Source of the DNA: Desulfobacter hydrogenophilus
Lineage (GTDB): Bacteria; Desulfobacterota; Desulfobacteria; Desulfobacterales; Desulfobacteraceae
NCBI RefSeq assembly: GCF_004319545.1
Contig: NZ_CP036313.1
Coordinates: 3,102,501-3,166,500 of the forward strand
DNA: 64,000 bases
Direction of reading: 5' to 3'
This document shows, piece by piece, positions 9,330 through 20,275 of this stretch. A model generated the notes under the pieces. The model had not been told where the DNA came from. It saw nothing but the letters and a program-made list of their open reading frames with translations, and searched no databases. Every line of letters starts with the position of its first letter. The stretch's first letter is position 1. A program made the translations under genes and the position numbers.

Positions 9330-10124
9330 CTATCCATTGCCTAGGTAAGCTGACATAACCGCCTCATTTCTCTGGATCTGGCGGGGTGTGCCTTCGGCCA
9401 GTTTTTTTCCCTGGTCCAGAACGACCACTTTATCAGATATCCCCATGACCAGGCTCATGTCATGTTCCACCAGCATCATGGTGATCCCGGATTGTTTAAT
9501 TTTTTGGATCAGTTTGCCAAGGGCGTGGGTTTCAACCGGGTTCAACCCGGCTGCGGGTTCGTCAAGCAGCAATAGCAGGGGCTCCGAAGCCAGGGCCCGG
9601 GCAATCTGTGCCGTTTTCTGACGGCCTGCGGGTAGGTCGCCTGCCATTTTATGGGCATCGGCTGCAAGATCTGTGAATTCAAGCAGCTCTTCCGCCCGCC
9701 GGCGGGACTGCCGCTCTTCTTTTTTCATGGCCGGTATCCGGGTGACAGCGGCCCAGAAGCCTGCTTTGGTGCGCACATGCATGCCCACCATGATGTTTTC
9801 CAGCAAGGTCATGGAGGAAAAGAGCTCCACATGCTGGAAGGTCCTGGCCACTCCTGCTTTTACCAATCTGTGAACGGGCATTTTTCTGATATCTTTTCCA
9901 TTGAAGACCACCTTACCGGCATCGGGCCGGTAAATGCCGGTGATCATGTTGAACAGCGTGGTTTTCCCGGCCCCGTTGGGACCGATCAGCCCGCATACGA
10001 TGCCTTTTTCAATGGCGAAACTGATTTTGTCCTGGGCCTTGACTCCGCCGAACATCTTGGTCAAATCCTGGGCCTCAAGGATTTGTTCGGCGCGGATGCC
10101 AAGCGTTTGCTGCGACAGTATCAT
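9330..10124 (-). CDS. livG: Branched-chain amino acid type ABC transporter ATP-binding protein LivG
   Basis: Walker A GPNGAGKTTLFN, the LivG-style signature LPAGRQKTAQIARAL, and LLLLDEPAAGLNPVE. The frame is open upstream to 10301, but that part is read across livM and has no family similarity. The ATG at 10124 overlaps the livM stop as ATGA and gives a 264-residue protein of normal LivG size, so it was chosen. Confidence 0.92.
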   Translation of the reverse strand: MILSQQTLGIRAEQILEAQDLTKMFGGVKAQDKISFAIEKGIVCGLIGPNGAGKTTLFNMITGIYRPDAGKVVFNGKDIRKMPVHRLVKAGVARTFQHVELFSSMTLLENIMVGMHVRTKAGFWAAVTRIPAMKKEERQSRRRAEELLEFTDLAADAHKMAGDLPAGRQKTAQIARALASEPLLLLLDEPAAGLNPVETHALGKLIQKIKQSGITMMLVEHDMSLVMGISDKVVVLDQGKKLAEGTPRQIQRNEAVMSAYLGNG

Positions 10125-11077
10125 GCCTTGGCCCTCCGGGCTGTGCGGATCATATCCATGATCCCCTGGGTCAGCCCCTGGGGCATGAATATCATGACAA
10201 GCATTAAAATCAGTCCGAAAATGATCATTTCGTATTCGGCAAACCCGTGGAGCACTTCGGGCAGAAGGGTCAATACGGCTGCGCCGAGCAGCGCCCCCCA
10301 TACGCTTGCCATGCCGCCGATCACTACCATGGTGACTATTTTTATGGAAAACATGAATCCAAATGACTCAGGACTGATAAAAAGGACAAAATGGGCGTAC
10401 AAAAAACCTGCAACCGCGCCCAGCGCCGCTGAAAACATAAATATTTCAAGTTTGAGTAAATGCGTATTGATACCGATGGCAACAGCGGCGTTTTCTCCGT
10501 CATGGATGGCCCGAAGCGCACGTCCCGTTCGGGAGGCAAGAAGCCTGCGGCAAATAATCATGGCGGCAAGCACAATGCCCCAGACAAGGAAGTAGTAACT
10601 GGCCCCGGACATGAAGACTATGGAGCCTGCCTCCAGCACAGGGATTCCCACAAAACCGGACGCCCCGCCGGTTACATTGTCCCATTCCCGGATCACAATG
10701 TTAATAATCATGCCGAACCCGAGGGTGCCCATGGCAAGGTAATAGCCGGAGAGTCTCAGGGTAGGAAGCCCCACAACAAATGCAATGAGCACGGCGGCAG
10801 CTACGGCGCACACAAGGGCCAGCCAGGGGTTTAAGCCGTATGTGCCGGAGAGGATGGCCGTGGTGTAGGCGCCAATGCCGTAAAAAGCGGCATGACCTAA
10901 AGAGACCTGGCCGGTGTACCCCATGAGCATGTTAAGGCCTAATCCCAGCAGGGTATTAATCCCGATAAAGGTCATGATCTGCAGATAATAGGTGTTTTCC
11001 GTGACAAGTCCAAATGTCGACACCGCACAGGCAAAGATCAGGTATTCAATCCAGAGATATTTATTTTTATCCGTCAT
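10121..11077 (-). CDS. livM: Branched-chain amino acid type ABC permease LivM
   Basis: A 318-residue integral membrane permease with about eight to ten hydrophobic segments. It carries the family motifs GLGLNMLMGYTGQVSLGHAAF, AAVAIGIN and GGMASVWGALLGA. It forms the channel with LivH. The stop overlaps the livG start by four bases and livH ends 3 bases upstream, so all are co-translated. Confidence 0.92.
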   Translation of the reverse strand: MTDKNKYLWIEYLIFACAVSTFGLVTENTYYLQIMTFIGINTLLGLGLNMLMGYTGQVSLGHAAFYGIGAYTTAILSGTYGLNPWLALVCAVAAAVLIAFVVGLPTLRLSGYYLAMGTLGFGMIINIVIREWDNVTGGASGFVGIPVLEAGSIVFMSGASYYFLVWGIVLAAMIICRRLLASRTGRALRAIHDGENAAVAIGINTHLLKLEIFMFSAALGAVAGFLYAHFVLFISPESFGFMFSIKIVTMVVIGGMASVWGALLGAAVLTLLPEVLHGFAEYEMIIFGLILMLVMIFMPQGLTQGIMDMIRTARRAKA

Positions 11078-11080
11078 TAT

Positions 11081-11956
11081 CTAAAACCGCTTGGCTTCTT
11101 TGGCCGCAAACAGTCCACCCGGCCGGATGTAAAGAATCAGAAGCAGGAGCACAAACGCTATGGCATCCTTCAGACCCGAGGAGATAAGGCCTGCGCCTAA
11201 AGATTCCAGAATACCCAAAAGCAACCCCCCTGCAAAGGCCCCCCACAGGCTGCCAAGCCCCCCGATCATGGCGGCACAGAAGCCTTTAAGCCCAAGGATG
11301 GTGCCCATGTCATAGGAACTCATGGTAATGGGGGCAATGAAAATGCCTGCCACCGCCCCGCAACCTGCGCTGATGCCGAAGGCCAGAACTCCCATTTTTT
11401 CAGATGGGATGCCTGACAGCCAGGCTGCTTTTTTGTTGACGGCACAGGCCACCATGGCTTTGCCGGTGATCGTCTTTTTTAAGAATAGATGGATGCCGCC
11501 TGCCAGCACCAGGGCGGCTGTAACGATCCAGATGCTCTGGGGCAGAAGGGCGGCACCAAAAATTTCAATGGATTCATGGCTGGAAAAGGAGGGCATGCTG
11601 AACGGATCTTTTCCCCAGACAATCATAGCTGCGCCTTTCAGGAAAATGCCTGCCCCCACCGTAATAATGATCAGGGTAATCGGTTCGGGATTTCTGGCTG
11701 TACGGATGGCAAACCGTTCAAACACCAGTCCCAACATACACCCGGCTGCGACAGCGCCTGCCACGGCAACGGGCAGCGGAAGCCCTAAACGGACCCACAG
11801 CGTCACCATGGCCAGCGCCCCGATCATGACAAATTCCCCGTGGGCAAAGTTGATCAGCTCCGTAGAGCTGTACAGCATGGACAGCCCCACGGCGATCACG
11901 GCATACACGGCGCCGGTGGTAATACCTGAAAACAGATATTGAACAATTTCCTGCAT
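11081..11956 (-). CDS. livH: Branched-chain amino acid type ABC permease LivH
   Basis: A 291-residue membrane permease with LINFAHGEFVMIGAL, the conserved LivH motif, and the coupling-type segment GLKGFCAAMIGGLGSLWGAF near the C-terminus. It lies 12 bases after livK and 3 bases before livM. Confidence 0.92.
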   Translation of the reverse strand: MQEIVQYLFSGITTGAVYAVIAVGLSMLYSSTELINFAHGEFVMIGALAMVTLWVRLGLPLPVAVAGAVAAGCMLGLVFERFAIRTARNPEPITLIIITVGAGIFLKGAAMIVWGKDPFSMPSFSSHESIEIFGAALLPQSIWIVTAALVLAGGIHLFLKKTITGKAMVACAVNKKAAWLSGIPSEKMGVLAFGISAGCGAVAGIFIAPITMSSYDMGTILGLKGFCAAMIGGLGSLWGAFAGGLLLGILESLGAGLISSGLKDAIAFVLLLLILYIRPGGLFAAKEAKRF

Positions 11957-11968
11957 GAAAACCCCTTG

Positions 11969-13114
11969 TTATTTTAACAGCGTCCAGGTGCCGTTTTGGA
12001 TTTCCACCATGACAAAGGCGGCCGGGGAGAGACCGTTATGGTCCTGGGTGGTGAAGTTGAATTCTCCTGTGGCACCCACGTAGTTTTTGGTGGCTTCCAG
12101 GTTATCCCTGATTTTTTCCTTGTCGCCACCGCTGCCCTTTAAAGCACCGGCCAGAAGGTTGACGGCATCAAAGGCATATCCGCCGAATCCTGATACGTTT
12201 CCAGAATATTTATTTTCATAGGCTTTTTGATAATCTTCAAGCACTTTTTTCTGGGGGTCGGAATCATCCAGAAGGCTGGTCACAAGAATCTTGCCGGTGG
12301 GCAGGATATTGCCGTTGGCTGCATCTTGGGCCAATTCAATGAATTTGGGTGATCCCACCCCGTGGCTCTGGTACAGAGGAATGTCGATTTTAAGCTGTTT
12401 TGCATTTTTTGCTACCACGGCCGGGCCCGGATTGGTTCCCCAGCACACAATGGCGTCTGGGCCGGCTGCCTTGATTTTCGCCAGCTGGGGCGTGGTGTCG
12501 GTATCTTTGGCGCCAAAGCTTTCATTTAAAATCACCTGGATGCCGAATTCTTCCGCCTGACTCAAAAGCTGTTTTTTCCCACTTTCACCATAGGCGTTTG
12601 ACACCGTAAGAATGCCGATTTTTTTAATGCCGGCGGTTTTCATCTGCTGGTAAACGGCTGCCACGGCCAATAAATCACTCTGGGCGGTTTTGAATACCCA
12701 GGGATCCACCGGCGTGGTGATCTTGATGCCGGCAGCACAGCTGATCAAAGGCACTTTGGCCCGTTTGGTGAAATTGACAATGGCAAGGGTGGTGGGCGTG
12801 GTGGAAGGACCGATGATGGCGATGACTTGATCCTTGTGGATCAGCTTGTTTACAGCGGATACGGCTTTGGCCGGATCTCCTTCGGAATCATAAATCACCG
12901 CTTCAAGCATGTGTCCATCAATGCCGCCGGCTGCATTGATCTGTTCAACCATCATTTCCATGGTTTTCTTTTCGGGGTCTCCCAGAAACGAGGCCCTTCC
13001 GGTGACCGAAAAAATGCCCCCGATTTTGTAGACGTCTGCCGCCATGGCCCCTGATACCAGAAGCATCGACAGAATAGTGACTAGCATTGCAAGTACAAGG
13101 TGTTTTTGTTTCAT
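11969..13114 (-). CDS. livK: Liv-type periplasmic substrate-binding protein
   Basis: A 381-residue type I periplasmic binding protein. A clear signal peptide (basic MKQK, hydrophobic core, AMA cleavage site near residue 25) precedes the fold with KIGGIFSVTGRASFLGDPEK, IIGPSTTPTTLA and GGYAFDAVNLLAGAL. Leucine/isoleucine/valine or an aromatic acid are both plausible ligands; the CoA ligase at the operon end favours an acid that needs activation, but that is inference. First gene of the livKHMGF-ligase operon. Confidence 0.9.
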   Translation of the reverse strand: MKQKHLVLAMLVTILSMLLVSGAMAADVYKIGGIFSVTGRASFLGDPEKKTMEMMVEQINAAGGIDGHMLEAVIYDSEGDPAKAVSAVNKLIHKDQVIAIIGPSTTPTTLAIVNFTKRAKVPLISCAAGIKITTPVDPWVFKTAQSDLLAVAAVYQQMKTAGIKKIGILTVSNAYGESGKKQLLSQAEEFGIQVILNESFGAKDTDTTPQLAKIKAAGPDAIVCWGTNPGPAVVAKNAKQLKIDIPLYQSHGVGSPKFIELAQDAANGNILPTGKILVTSLLDDSDPQKKVLEDYQKAYENKYSGNVSGFGGYAFDAVNLLAGALKGSGGDKEKIRDNLEATKNYVGATGEFNFTTQDHNGLSPAAFVMVEIQNGTWTLLK

Positions 13115-13832
13115 GGTAACTCTTCCTTTATTAAATGGTGGTTGTTAAACTTTTGGCGTTCAGCAAAAAAAAACCATGGGCTTTCCGGTTTTTGGTCCGC
13201 CAATGGTTTAAGATCCTTTGTCCTCTCTTAAAAACGCTACATCAAGGCTCCCCGGACAGACGGTTTGAAAAAGACACGGCTGAAAAATATAAATATAAAA
13301 CTAAAAAAACGGTAATTCCCGGTAATCCCTTAATGTTTTTTTATTTTGTGCATCTGGTCTCGGTTACATACCTAAATAAGCGGGCCGTTTGTGTCAAGCA
13401 TTTTTAACTGGTTTGTTTTGAGATGGACTCTCGTTTAATTTGGTAATAAAATCAAAACTCCTGTTTTTATTCTGTGGAATAACCTCTTTTGTGTTAAAAG
13501 TTAATGAAATTCAATGACAAGCCTAAGATAAAAAATGCATACACCCTGTTTTTCGACCCAACTTCGACATTGGATGGCCTGTTGTGTCCATGGGGTTGAA
13601 TTCCTGCAACGTTGGGATTCATAAGGATCAGAAATACAAGTCAAAACAGTGTTTGGTTCTTGACAAAATTTTAAAAATAGAGCTATTTATCTATATTAAA
13701 TAAAGAAATTTATCGATGCGATAATGAATAATAGATCGTATCCGGATAAAGATGTAATCAGGTGCGCCTTTATATTTGGAACAGCATCTTGCAATCCCTT
13801 CACCTGCCTGATCATAATTAAAGGACGGAATA
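13115..13832. other. Divergent intergenic region livK/maeB
   Basis: About 720 bases without a credible gene. It must hold the leftward liv promoter (ribosome site AAGGAAGAG just upstream of livK) and the rightward maeB promoter. A GAATTCC/GGGATTC-type weak hairpin lies near 13600-13622. The stretch is AT-rich from about 13430 onward. No tRNA or structured RNA was recognised. Confidence 0.6.
13660..13689 (+). promoter_or_regulatory. Possible sigma70-type promoter for maeB
   Basis: A perfect -35 hexamer TTGACA (13660-13665) is followed after 18 bases by TATTTA (13684-13689) in AT-rich DNA, about 145 bases before the maeB ATG. The -10 is weak and a long leader would result, so this is tentative. 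Confidence 0.35.
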
Positions 13833-16094
13833 ATGTCACAATTCACTGATGCTCTGGAATATCACCGGAGTGGTCGTAAAGGTAAAATTGAAGTCATCAC
13901 TACCAAGCCATGCGAAACAAGCAGAGATTTGTCTCTTGCCTACAGTCCAGGTGTTGCACTACCCTGTCTGGCAATTGAAAAAGAACCGGGGATGGCCTAT
14001 GAATATACAGCAAAGGGAAATCTTGTCGCCGTTGTTTCCAACGGGACGGCAGTACTTGGTCTTGGAAATATTGGTGCGCTTGCCAGTAAGCCGGTTATGG
14101 AGGGAAAGGGTGTTTTGTTCAAAAGTTTTGCCGATATCGATGTGTTTGATATTGAACTGAATACCAAAGATCCGGATGAATTGATCCGTACAGTGCAGCT
14201 GCTTGAGCCAACCTTTGGGGGTATCAACCTGGAAGATATCAAAGGGCCGGAGTGCTTTTACATTGAAGAAGAGCTGCAAAAAACTATGAATATTCCGGTG
14301 TTCCATGATGACCAGCATGGAACGGCGATTATTGCAGCCGCCGGCATGGTCAATGCCATAGAGATTGTCGAAAAAAAGATTGAGGACATGAAGGTTGTCT
14401 TTAATGGGGCCGGCGCCGCCGGTATTGCCTGCGCCAACCTGCTAATCTCCATGGGTGTCGACAAAAAAAATCTTATCCTTTGCGACTCCAAAGGTGTCAT
14501 TTATAAAGGCCGCACTGTGGGTATGAACCCGTACAAAGAGCGCTTGGCGCTGGAAACGGATGCCCGTACGCTTGAAGATGCGATGAAAGGTGCGGATATT
14601 TTTTTCGGGGTTTCAGTCAAAGGGGCCCTCACCGCAGACATGCTGCGCACCATGGCCAAAGACCCCATTGTTTTTGCCATGGCTAATCCTGATCCTGAGA
14701 TTACTCCAGACGATGCAAAATCGGTGCGCGGTGATGTTATTATTGGCACCGGGCGCTCCGACTACAATAACCAGGTAAACAATGTCCTGTGCTTCCCGTT
14801 CCTATTCCGTGGTGCTCTGGACACCCATGCCAGTGCCATTAATGAAGAAATGAAACTGGCGGCCGTTCATGCCCTTGCCCAACTGGCAAAAGAAGATGTC
14901 CCGGATTCGGTACGCCGGGCCTACCGCAACAGTGACATTGCATTCGGGCGGGAATATCTTCTCCCCAAACCTTTTGATCCGCGGGTTTTGTTACACATGG
15001 CGCCTGCCGTTGCCAAGGCCGCCATGGATTCCGGTGTCGCCCGCAGGCCCATCCCGGACATGGCGAAATACGTTGAACACCTGGAAGCGCTTCAGGGACG
15101 ATCAAAAGAGATTATGCGTACCATGATCAACAAAGCTAAAGCCGCGCCTAAACGGGTGGTCTTTCCGGAAGGGAAAGAAGACAAAATTTTACGTTCGGTA
15201 CAAGTCCTGCTGGACGAAAAAATTGCCACTCCGATTCTTATCGGCGACGATAAAGTTATCCGCGAAAAAGCCAAAGACCTTAATATTGATTTGCGTGACA
15301 CGCAAATCATCACCCCCCGCAACAGTGAGAAACTCGAGGCATACACGGAAATACTTTTTAACAAACGTAAACGCAAGGGTATGACACGCTATGATGCCCG
15401 GCACCGTTTGCTGAAGAATGGAAATTATTTCGGCGCCATCATGGTGGAACAAGGAGATGCGGATGCCCTGCTTTCGGGCATCAACGCCAATTATCCTGAA
15501 GTCATCTCACCGGCTATAGAAGTGATCGGAAAAAAGGACGGTTTGTCCAAGGTGCATGGCCTATACATGATGGTCTTCAAGAAAAAGGTGATCTTCTGCG
15601 CTGATACGACCGTTACTATTGAGCCGACTGCAGAAGAACTGGCTGAAACTGCTATCCTGGCTTCTGAGCAGGCACGGTATTTTGATATAACACCACGCGT
15701 TGCCATGCTCTCCTTTTCCAACTTCGGCAGCGCCTATCACCCATTAACCCTGAAAGTGCAAAAAGCAACCGCCTTGGTCAAGAAATGGGCTCCGGAACTA
15801 ACGGTAGACGGTGAAATTCAGGCGAATGTTGCCCTGGATCCCGACATCGTCAAAAATCAATATCCCTTCTCAAACCTCAAGGGAGATGCAAATGTTTTTA
15901 TCTTCCCGGATCTACAATCGGGTAATATTACTTATAAAATGTTGGCTAAGCTAGGGAACGCGGTTGCTGTCGGCCCCATCCTCATGGGAATGAAAAAACC
16001 CATCCATGTGCTGCAGCGTGCAGATGATGTCTCAGACATTGTCAACATGGCGGCAGTGGCAGTCAACGACGCGCAAATGAACGAGATGGCATAA
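13833..16094 (+). CDS. maeB: NADP-dependent malic enzyme, MaeB type (with phosphotransacetylase-like domain)
   Basis: Oxidative decarboxylation of malate to pyruvate. The 753-residue length is that of the MaeB fusion. The malic-enzyme part (about 1-425) has [24 protein letters not shown] and NAD(P)-binding [16 protein letters not shown]. The C-terminal part (about 430-753) has [17 protein letters not shown] and resembles phosphate acetyltransferase, which usually serves as an acetyl-CoA-responsive regulatory domain. The ribosome site is AAGGACGG. Its neighbour is the sdhCAB operon, consistent with a TCA-cycle role. Confidence 0.95.
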   Translation: MSQFTDALEYHRSGRKGKIEVITTKPCETSRDLSLAYSPGVALPCLAIEKEPGMAYEYTAKGNLVAVVSNGTAVLGLGNIGALASKPVMEGKGVLFKSFADIDVFDIELNTKDPDELIRTVQLLEPTFGGINLEDIKGPECFYIEEELQKTMNIPVFHDDQHGTAIIAAAGMVNAIEIVEKKIEDMKVVFNGAGAAGIACANLLISMGVDKKNLILCDSKGVIYKGRTVGMNPYKERLALETDARTLEDAMKGADIFFGVSVKGALTADMLRTMAKDPIVFAMANPDPEITPDDAKSVRGDVIIGTGRSDYNNQVNNVLCFPFLFRGALDTHASAINEEMKLAAVHALAQLAKEDVPDSVRRAYRNSDIAFGREYLLPKPFDPRVLLHMAPAVAKAAMDSGVARRPIPDMAKYVEHLEALQGRSKEIMRTMINKAKAAPKRVVFPEGKEDKILRSVQVLLDEKIATPILIGDDKVIREKAKDLNIDLRDTQIITPRNSEKLEAYTEILFNKRKRKGMTRYDARHRLLKNGNYFGAIMVEQGDADALLSGINANYPEVISPAIEVIGKKDGLSKVHGLYMMVFKKKVIFCADTTVTIEPTAEELAETAILASEQARYFDITPRVAMLSFSNFGSAYHPLTLKVQKATALVKKWAPELTVDGEIQANVALDPDIVKNQYPFSNLKGDANVFIFPDLQSGNITYKMLAKLGNAVAVGPILMGMKKPIHVLQRADDVSDIVNMAAVAVNDAQMNEMA

Positions 16095-16130
16095 TTCTCT
16101 TTCCCAGTCCGGATAAGTGGCGTACGTTAA

Positions 16131-16178
16131 AAGCAGGGGGTGCTGCAAGAACAGAAAAGCCGGCCTCCCTGCTTTTTG
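16131..16178 (+). terminator. Rho-independent terminator after maeB
   Basis: Arms AAGCAGGG (16131-16138) and CCCTGCTT (16167-16174) enclose a loop of about 28 bases and are followed by a T run, 36 bases after the maeB stop. Confidence 0.6.
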
Positions 16179-16181
16179 TTA

Positions 16182-16852
16182 TGGAGAGTGTATACCTTTG
16201 TTGATTTTGTTTTTTTGTTAATAATTTTTCAGGTGTAAATCAAAATAGGTTATCACTACCCCGCTTTTACCCACAATAAAATATATAAGTAATTGAACGA
16301 CTGATTAGGGCCTTGCATATAAACGTTGTGGGTAATATTTGACCAGATAAACCATCACTTTTTAACGATTTTCAGGTAAATCACCTCGTGTGATTGACGT
16401 AAAAAAGCAGATAAATGCTTATATGATCAGCACTGCCTCAGTCATGGTCTTGTCTGCCCATCAAACCAATCCATATTGTATAAGAATTGTATTAGAAAAA
16501 CTCATTAAAAACAGTGTGTTGAAAGCCCCATGTTAAAAGTGAAGTCTTTGAAAATATTAGCAAAATGGTAGAAAGATAAATTGGAAATTTTATATTGACA
16601 ATTCAATATGTATTGTTTATACATTTTAAGCTCCTTTAGTTCGTATGCATTCGACAGGGCTTGGCTTTTGATTGGTATTACAATTAGGTATATATATAAC
16701 AATATTAAACAAAAAAGGAGGGATACAAGGAGGGAGATAAAAAATAGTGGCACTGTTTCGCTGAATACGATTTAGTATTTAATTTCATTAAAATTTAAGG
16801 CAATATTACATGAAACGCATGTAGTGTTGCTGAATTTAGAAAGGATTAAATT
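16182..16852. other. AT-rich intergenic region upstream of sdhCAB
   Basis: About 670 bases with no supported gene. A minus-strand open stretch (16505-16753) starts with GTG, lacks a ribosome site and is low-complexity hydrophobic, so it was not called. The sdh promoter should lie here; many AT-rich hexamers make a specific choice unsafe. Confidence 0.5.
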
Positions 16853-17494
16853 ATGAACTGGCTGGTACGAACTTTTAGCTGCTCTGTAGCCAAGAAGCAG
16901 TTTATGGCAGTAACCGGTCTCGCTTTCTGCCTCTTCCTAACAAGCCACCTCATTGGCAACCTGTTTGTTTATGGCGGAAAAGATGCTTTTAATGCTTATG
17001 TTGAGCATCTTCATTCACTTGGGATTCTTATCCATATCGCGGAAGCGGGTTTGATTGTTTTTGCCCTGATTCATATCGGCATGGCACTTATTCTCTATTT
17101 TCAAAACCTTGCTGCAAGACCTGTTAAATACAAAAAAAAGAGTAACGCCGGCGGCCGGACATTGGCATCGGCCACTATGCCTTACACAGGTCTTTTTATA
17201 TTGGTTTTTATAGCGATCCATCTTATTGGCCTTAAATTCGCTGATCATTCTACCCAAACGACATTTGATGTCACAGCTGGGGTTCTTTCTCAGCCTGTTT
17301 ATCTTGTGTTTTATATTGTATCTTCGATTGTGGTGGCATTTCATGTGAATCACGGTTTTTGGAGTGCTTTTCAGTCCTTTGGCGCCAGTCATCCGAAGTA
17401 TACGCCTATTGTTAGAGGGTTCGGCATACTTTTTAGTTTGGTGATCGGGGTGGGCTTTGGTTTTATTCCTATCGCTTTAAATATGGTTTCATAG
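16853..17494 (+). CDS. sdhC: Succinate dehydrogenase/fumarate reductase cytochrome b subunit
   Basis: A 213-residue membrane anchor of the five-helix, dihaem type (Bacteroides/Wolinella-like). It begins MNWLVRTFSCSVAKKQFMAVTG and has membrane spans with His residues at TSHLIGN, LHSLGILIHIAEAG, LIHIGMAL, IAIHLIG and FHVNHGFWSAFQ, suited to bind two haems b. It anchors SdhAB and exchanges electrons with menaquinone. Ribosome site AAAGGATT. sdhA follows after about 30 bases. Confidence 0.92.
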   Translation: MNWLVRTFSCSVAKKQFMAVTGLAFCLFLTSHLIGNLFVYGGKDAFNAYVEHLHSLGILIHIAEAGLIVFALIHIGMALILYFQNLAARPVKYKKKSNAGGRTLASATMPYTGLFILVFIAIHLIGLKFADHSTQTTFDVTAGVLSQPVYLVFYIVSSIVVAFHVNHGFWSAFQSFGASHPKYTPIVRGFGILFSLVIGVGFGFIPIALNMVS

Positions 17495-17523
17495 CTATAA
17501 CTATCAATTAATCAGGGGGATAC

Positions 17524-19437
17524 ATGCAATTAAATTCCAATGTTCCGTCCGGTCCTCTCGAGGGCAAATGGGATAGATATAAATTTGATTTAAAAAAAGT
17601 CAATCCTGCAAATAAAAGAAAATTTGAAGTCATCGTTGTGGGAACAGGTCTTGCTGGCGGTTCAGCCGCAGCAACTATGGCAGATCTTGGGTATCATGTA
17701 AAAAATTTCTGCATCCAGGATACTCCGCGAAGAGCGCACAGTATTGCTGCTCAGGGCGGCATCAACGCAGCAAAAAATTATCCCGGTGACGGAGATAGCG
17801 TATATAACCTTTTTTATGATACAATCAAGGGCGGCGATTACCGCGCAAGAGAAGCAAATGTCTACCGTCTTGCCCAGAATGCTAATGCCATTATTGACCA
17901 TTGTGTTGCCACAGGTGTTCCCTTTGCAAGAGAATACGGTGGGCTTCATGCCAACCGGTCATTCGGCGGTGCCCAGGTTTCACGTACCTTCTATGCTAGA
18001 GGGCAGACGGGACAGCAGTTGCTTCTGGGTGTTTATGGGCAGCTAAGCCGTCAGATCGGTCTTGGGGGTGTGGAGATGTACTCCAGGCGTGATATTCTTG
18101 ATATCGTGGTTGTAGACGGTTGCGCCAGAGGTGTTGTCTGCCGTAATCTGGTAACCGGAGAAATTGAGAGTCATTCAGCCCATGCCGTAGTTCTTGCCAC
18201 AGGCGGATACGACAATGTATACTTTTTGACCACCAGTGGTATGCATTCCAATGTCTCTGCATGCTGGGCAGCTTATAAAAAAGGCGCTGCCTTTGCCAAT
18301 CCCTGCTATACCCAGATCCATCCCACATGTATTACTGTGCATGGAGACTATCAGTCTAAACTGACGCTTATGAGTGAAAGTCTTAGAAATGATGGTAGAA
18401 TTTGGGTTCCAAAGAAAGCTGGAGATAACCGCAGTCCGGATCAGATCCCTGAAAACGAAAGGGATTACTACCTGGAACGTAAATATCCAAGTTTCGGTAA
18501 CCTTGTTCCTCGCGATGTTGCTTCACGTAATGCAAAAATGGCGTGCGATGAAGGAAGAGGCGTTGGAAACACAGGCCTTGCCGTATATCTGGATTTTAGC
18601 GAGGCAATCAAACGTGATGGAGAAGATGTCATCAGAGCAAAATACGGCAACCTTTTCCAGATGTACGATAAGATTCAGGATGAAAATCCGTATAAAGTGC
18701 CCATGAAGATTTATCCTGCCATTCATTATGTTATGGGCGGTACCTGGGTTGATTATAACCTTATGACAACCCGTGACGGACTTTTCTGTCTGGGTGGCGC
18801 CAACTTCTCTGACCACGGCGCAAACCGTCTTGGTGCAAGTGCGCTGATGCAGGGCCTTTCAGACGGATATTTTGTTCTTCCTTATACCATCGGTGGATAC
18901 CTTGCAACCCAGTCTCTGGCGGATGTAGACACTTCTCACCAGGCGTTTAAAGATTCAGAAAAACAGCTTAATGAGAAATTGAACAAGCTTATGAATATTA
19001 ACGGTAAGAGAACTGTCGATGATATTCACAAAGAGCTTGGGCATTATATGTGGGAATATTGTGGCATGGCCCGTAATGAGGCAGGGCTGAAAACAGCGCT
19101 TCAAAAAATTCCTGCACTTCGTGAAGAATTCTGGCAGAATGTTAATGTTACAGGAAGCAGCAAAGATTTTAACCAGACTCTGGAAAAAGCCTACAGACTT
19201 GCGGATTATCTTGAATTCGGGGAACTTCTGGCTCGTGATGCGTTGACCCGTGAAGAATCCTGTGGTGGCCATTTCAGGGAAGAGTCCCAGACAGAAGAAA
19301 ACGAAGCCAAGAGAGATGATGAAAATTTCTGCCATGCAGCTGCCTGGGAATATGCCGGTGAAGGCAAAGATCCTATATTAAATAAAGAGCCACTTGTTTT
19401 TGAGAGTGTGAAATTAACGCAAAGGAGCTACAAGTGA
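17524..19437 (+). CDS. sdhA: Succinate dehydrogenase/fumarate reductase flavoprotein subunit
   Basis: A 637-residue flavoprotein that interconverts succinate and fumarate. The FAD dinucleotide fold is [19 protein letters not shown] (about residue 38). The covalent-FAD histidine lies in [17 protein letters not shown], the substrate motif is HPTCI, and the cap and C-terminal [20 protein letters not shown] segments are present. Its length and cytochrome partner fit the non-classical (class B) complexes, which run in either direction. In an acetate oxidiser it would act as succinate dehydrogenase; direction is inferred. Confidence 0.95.
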   Translation: MQLNSNVPSGPLEGKWDRYKFDLKKVNPANKRKFEVIVVGTGLAGGSAAATMADLGYHVKNFCIQDTPRRAHSIAAQGGINAAKNYPGDGDSVYNLFYDTIKGGDYRAREANVYRLAQNANAIIDHCVATGVPFAREYGGLHANRSFGGAQVSRTFYARGQTGQQLLLGVYGQLSRQIGLGGVEMYSRRDILDIVVVDGCARGVVCRNLVTGEIESHSAHAVVLATGGYDNVYFLTTSGMHSNVSACWAAYKKGAAFANPCYTQIHPTCITVHGDYQSKLTLMSESLRNDGRIWVPKKAGDNRSPDQIPENERDYYLERKYPSFGNLVPRDVASRNAKMACDEGRGVGNTGLAVYLDFSEAIKRDGEDVIRAKYGNLFQMYDKIQDENPYKVPMKIYPAIHYVMGGTWVDYNLMTTRDGLFCLGGANFSDHGANRLGASALMQGLSDGYFVLPYTIGGYLATQSLADVDTSHQAFKDSEKQLNEKLNKLMNINGKRTVDDIHKELGHYMWEYCGMARNEAGLKTALQKIPALREEFWQNVNVTGSSKDFNQTLEKAYRLADYLEFGELLARDALTREESCGGHFREESQTEENEAKRDDENFCHAAAWEYAGEGKDPILNKEPLVFESVKLTQRSYK

Positions 19438-20204
19438 TGGAAGAAAAATTTATCAATCTAACACTAAAGGTCTGGCGCCAGAAACAGGGTGAGAAAAAAG
19501 GCAAAATTGAGACCTATCAAGCCAAACATATATCCACTGATGCCTCTTTTCTGGAAATGCTTGATATCGTAAATGAAGATCTTACAATTAAGGGCATAGA
19601 GCCCATTGCCTTTGATCATGACTGCCGCGAGGGGATTTGCGGAATGTGTGGCCAAGTTGTAAACGGGTACGCTCACGGTGAAGAGAAAGGAACTACCCTT
19701 TGTCAGCTTCACATGAGACGTTTCAAAGATGGCGACACCGTATTTATTGAACCCTTCAGGGCAAAAGCGTTTAAGGTCGTAAAAGATCTTGTTGTTGATA
19801 GAAGCGCCTTTGATAAAATTATCCAGGCCGGTGGGTATATCACTGCTAAAGCCGGTGGTGCTCCCGACGCAAATACTTTCCCGGTTACCTATGAAACATG
19901 TGAACTTGCTATGAATGGAGCAGAATGTATTGGTTGCGGCGCATGTGTTGCTGCATGTCCGAATGCTTCTGCAATGCTCTTTGTCAGCGCTAAGATTTCC
20001 CATCTTGCTCTGCTTCCCCAGGGTAGACCTGAAGCAGCTAAACGCGCATTGGCTATGGTAAGAGCTATGGATAGCTGTGGTTTCGGCAACTGCTCAAACG
20101 AAAGAGAATGCGAAGCGTCATGTCCTAAAAATATTGAAATCACCAATATTGCTCGTTTGAACAGAGAGTTCCTGTCAGCAGGAGTTTGTTCTACAGCGAT
20201 GTAA
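19437..20204 (+). CDS. sdhB: Succinate dehydrogenase/fumarate reductase iron-sulfur subunit
   Basis: Carries three clusters. [2Fe-2S] ligands are in [11 protein letters not shown] and the TLCQ partner, [4Fe-4S] in [13 protein letters not shown], and [3Fe-4S] in [18 protein letters not shown]. The ATG at 19437 shares a base with the sdhA TGA; a GTG one codon earlier is also possible, and AAAGGAG serves either. A strong terminator follows at 20229. Confidence 0.95.
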   Translation: MEEKFINLTLKVWRQKQGEKKGKIETYQAKHISTDASFLEMLDIVNEDLTIKGIEPIAFDHDCREGICGMCGQVVNGYAHGEEKGTTLCQLHMRRFKDGDTVFIEPFRAKAFKVVKDLVVDRSAFDKIIQAGGYITAKAGGAPDANTFPVTYETCELAMNGAECIGCGACVAACPNASAMLFVSAKISHLALLPQGRPEAAKRALAMVRAMDSCGFGNCSNERECEASCPKNIEITNIARLNREFLSAGVCSTAM

Positions 20205-20228
20205 GATCAAAGTAAGAAAACATTACAG

Positions 20229-20256
20229 GGTGGGACTGTATTTGTCCCACCTTTTT
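20229..20256 (+). terminator. Strong rho-independent terminator ending sdhCAB
   Basis: A perfect 8-base stem GGTGGGAC (20229-20236) / GTCCCACC (20244-20251) with a 7-base loop, then TTTTT, 24 bases after the sdhB stop. Confidence 0.9.
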
Positions 20257-20275
20257 AATTTAAAGAAGTAATGCC

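Noticed and set aside
10125..10301. N-terminal extension of livG to 10301
   Set aside because: The extra 59 codons are read antiframe through livM and lack family similarity; the ATGA overlap at 10121-10124 marks the true start.
16505..16753. 82-codon minus-strand hydrophobic frame upstream of sdhC
   Set aside because: GTG start without ribosome site, low complexity in AT-rich DNA, no family resemblance.
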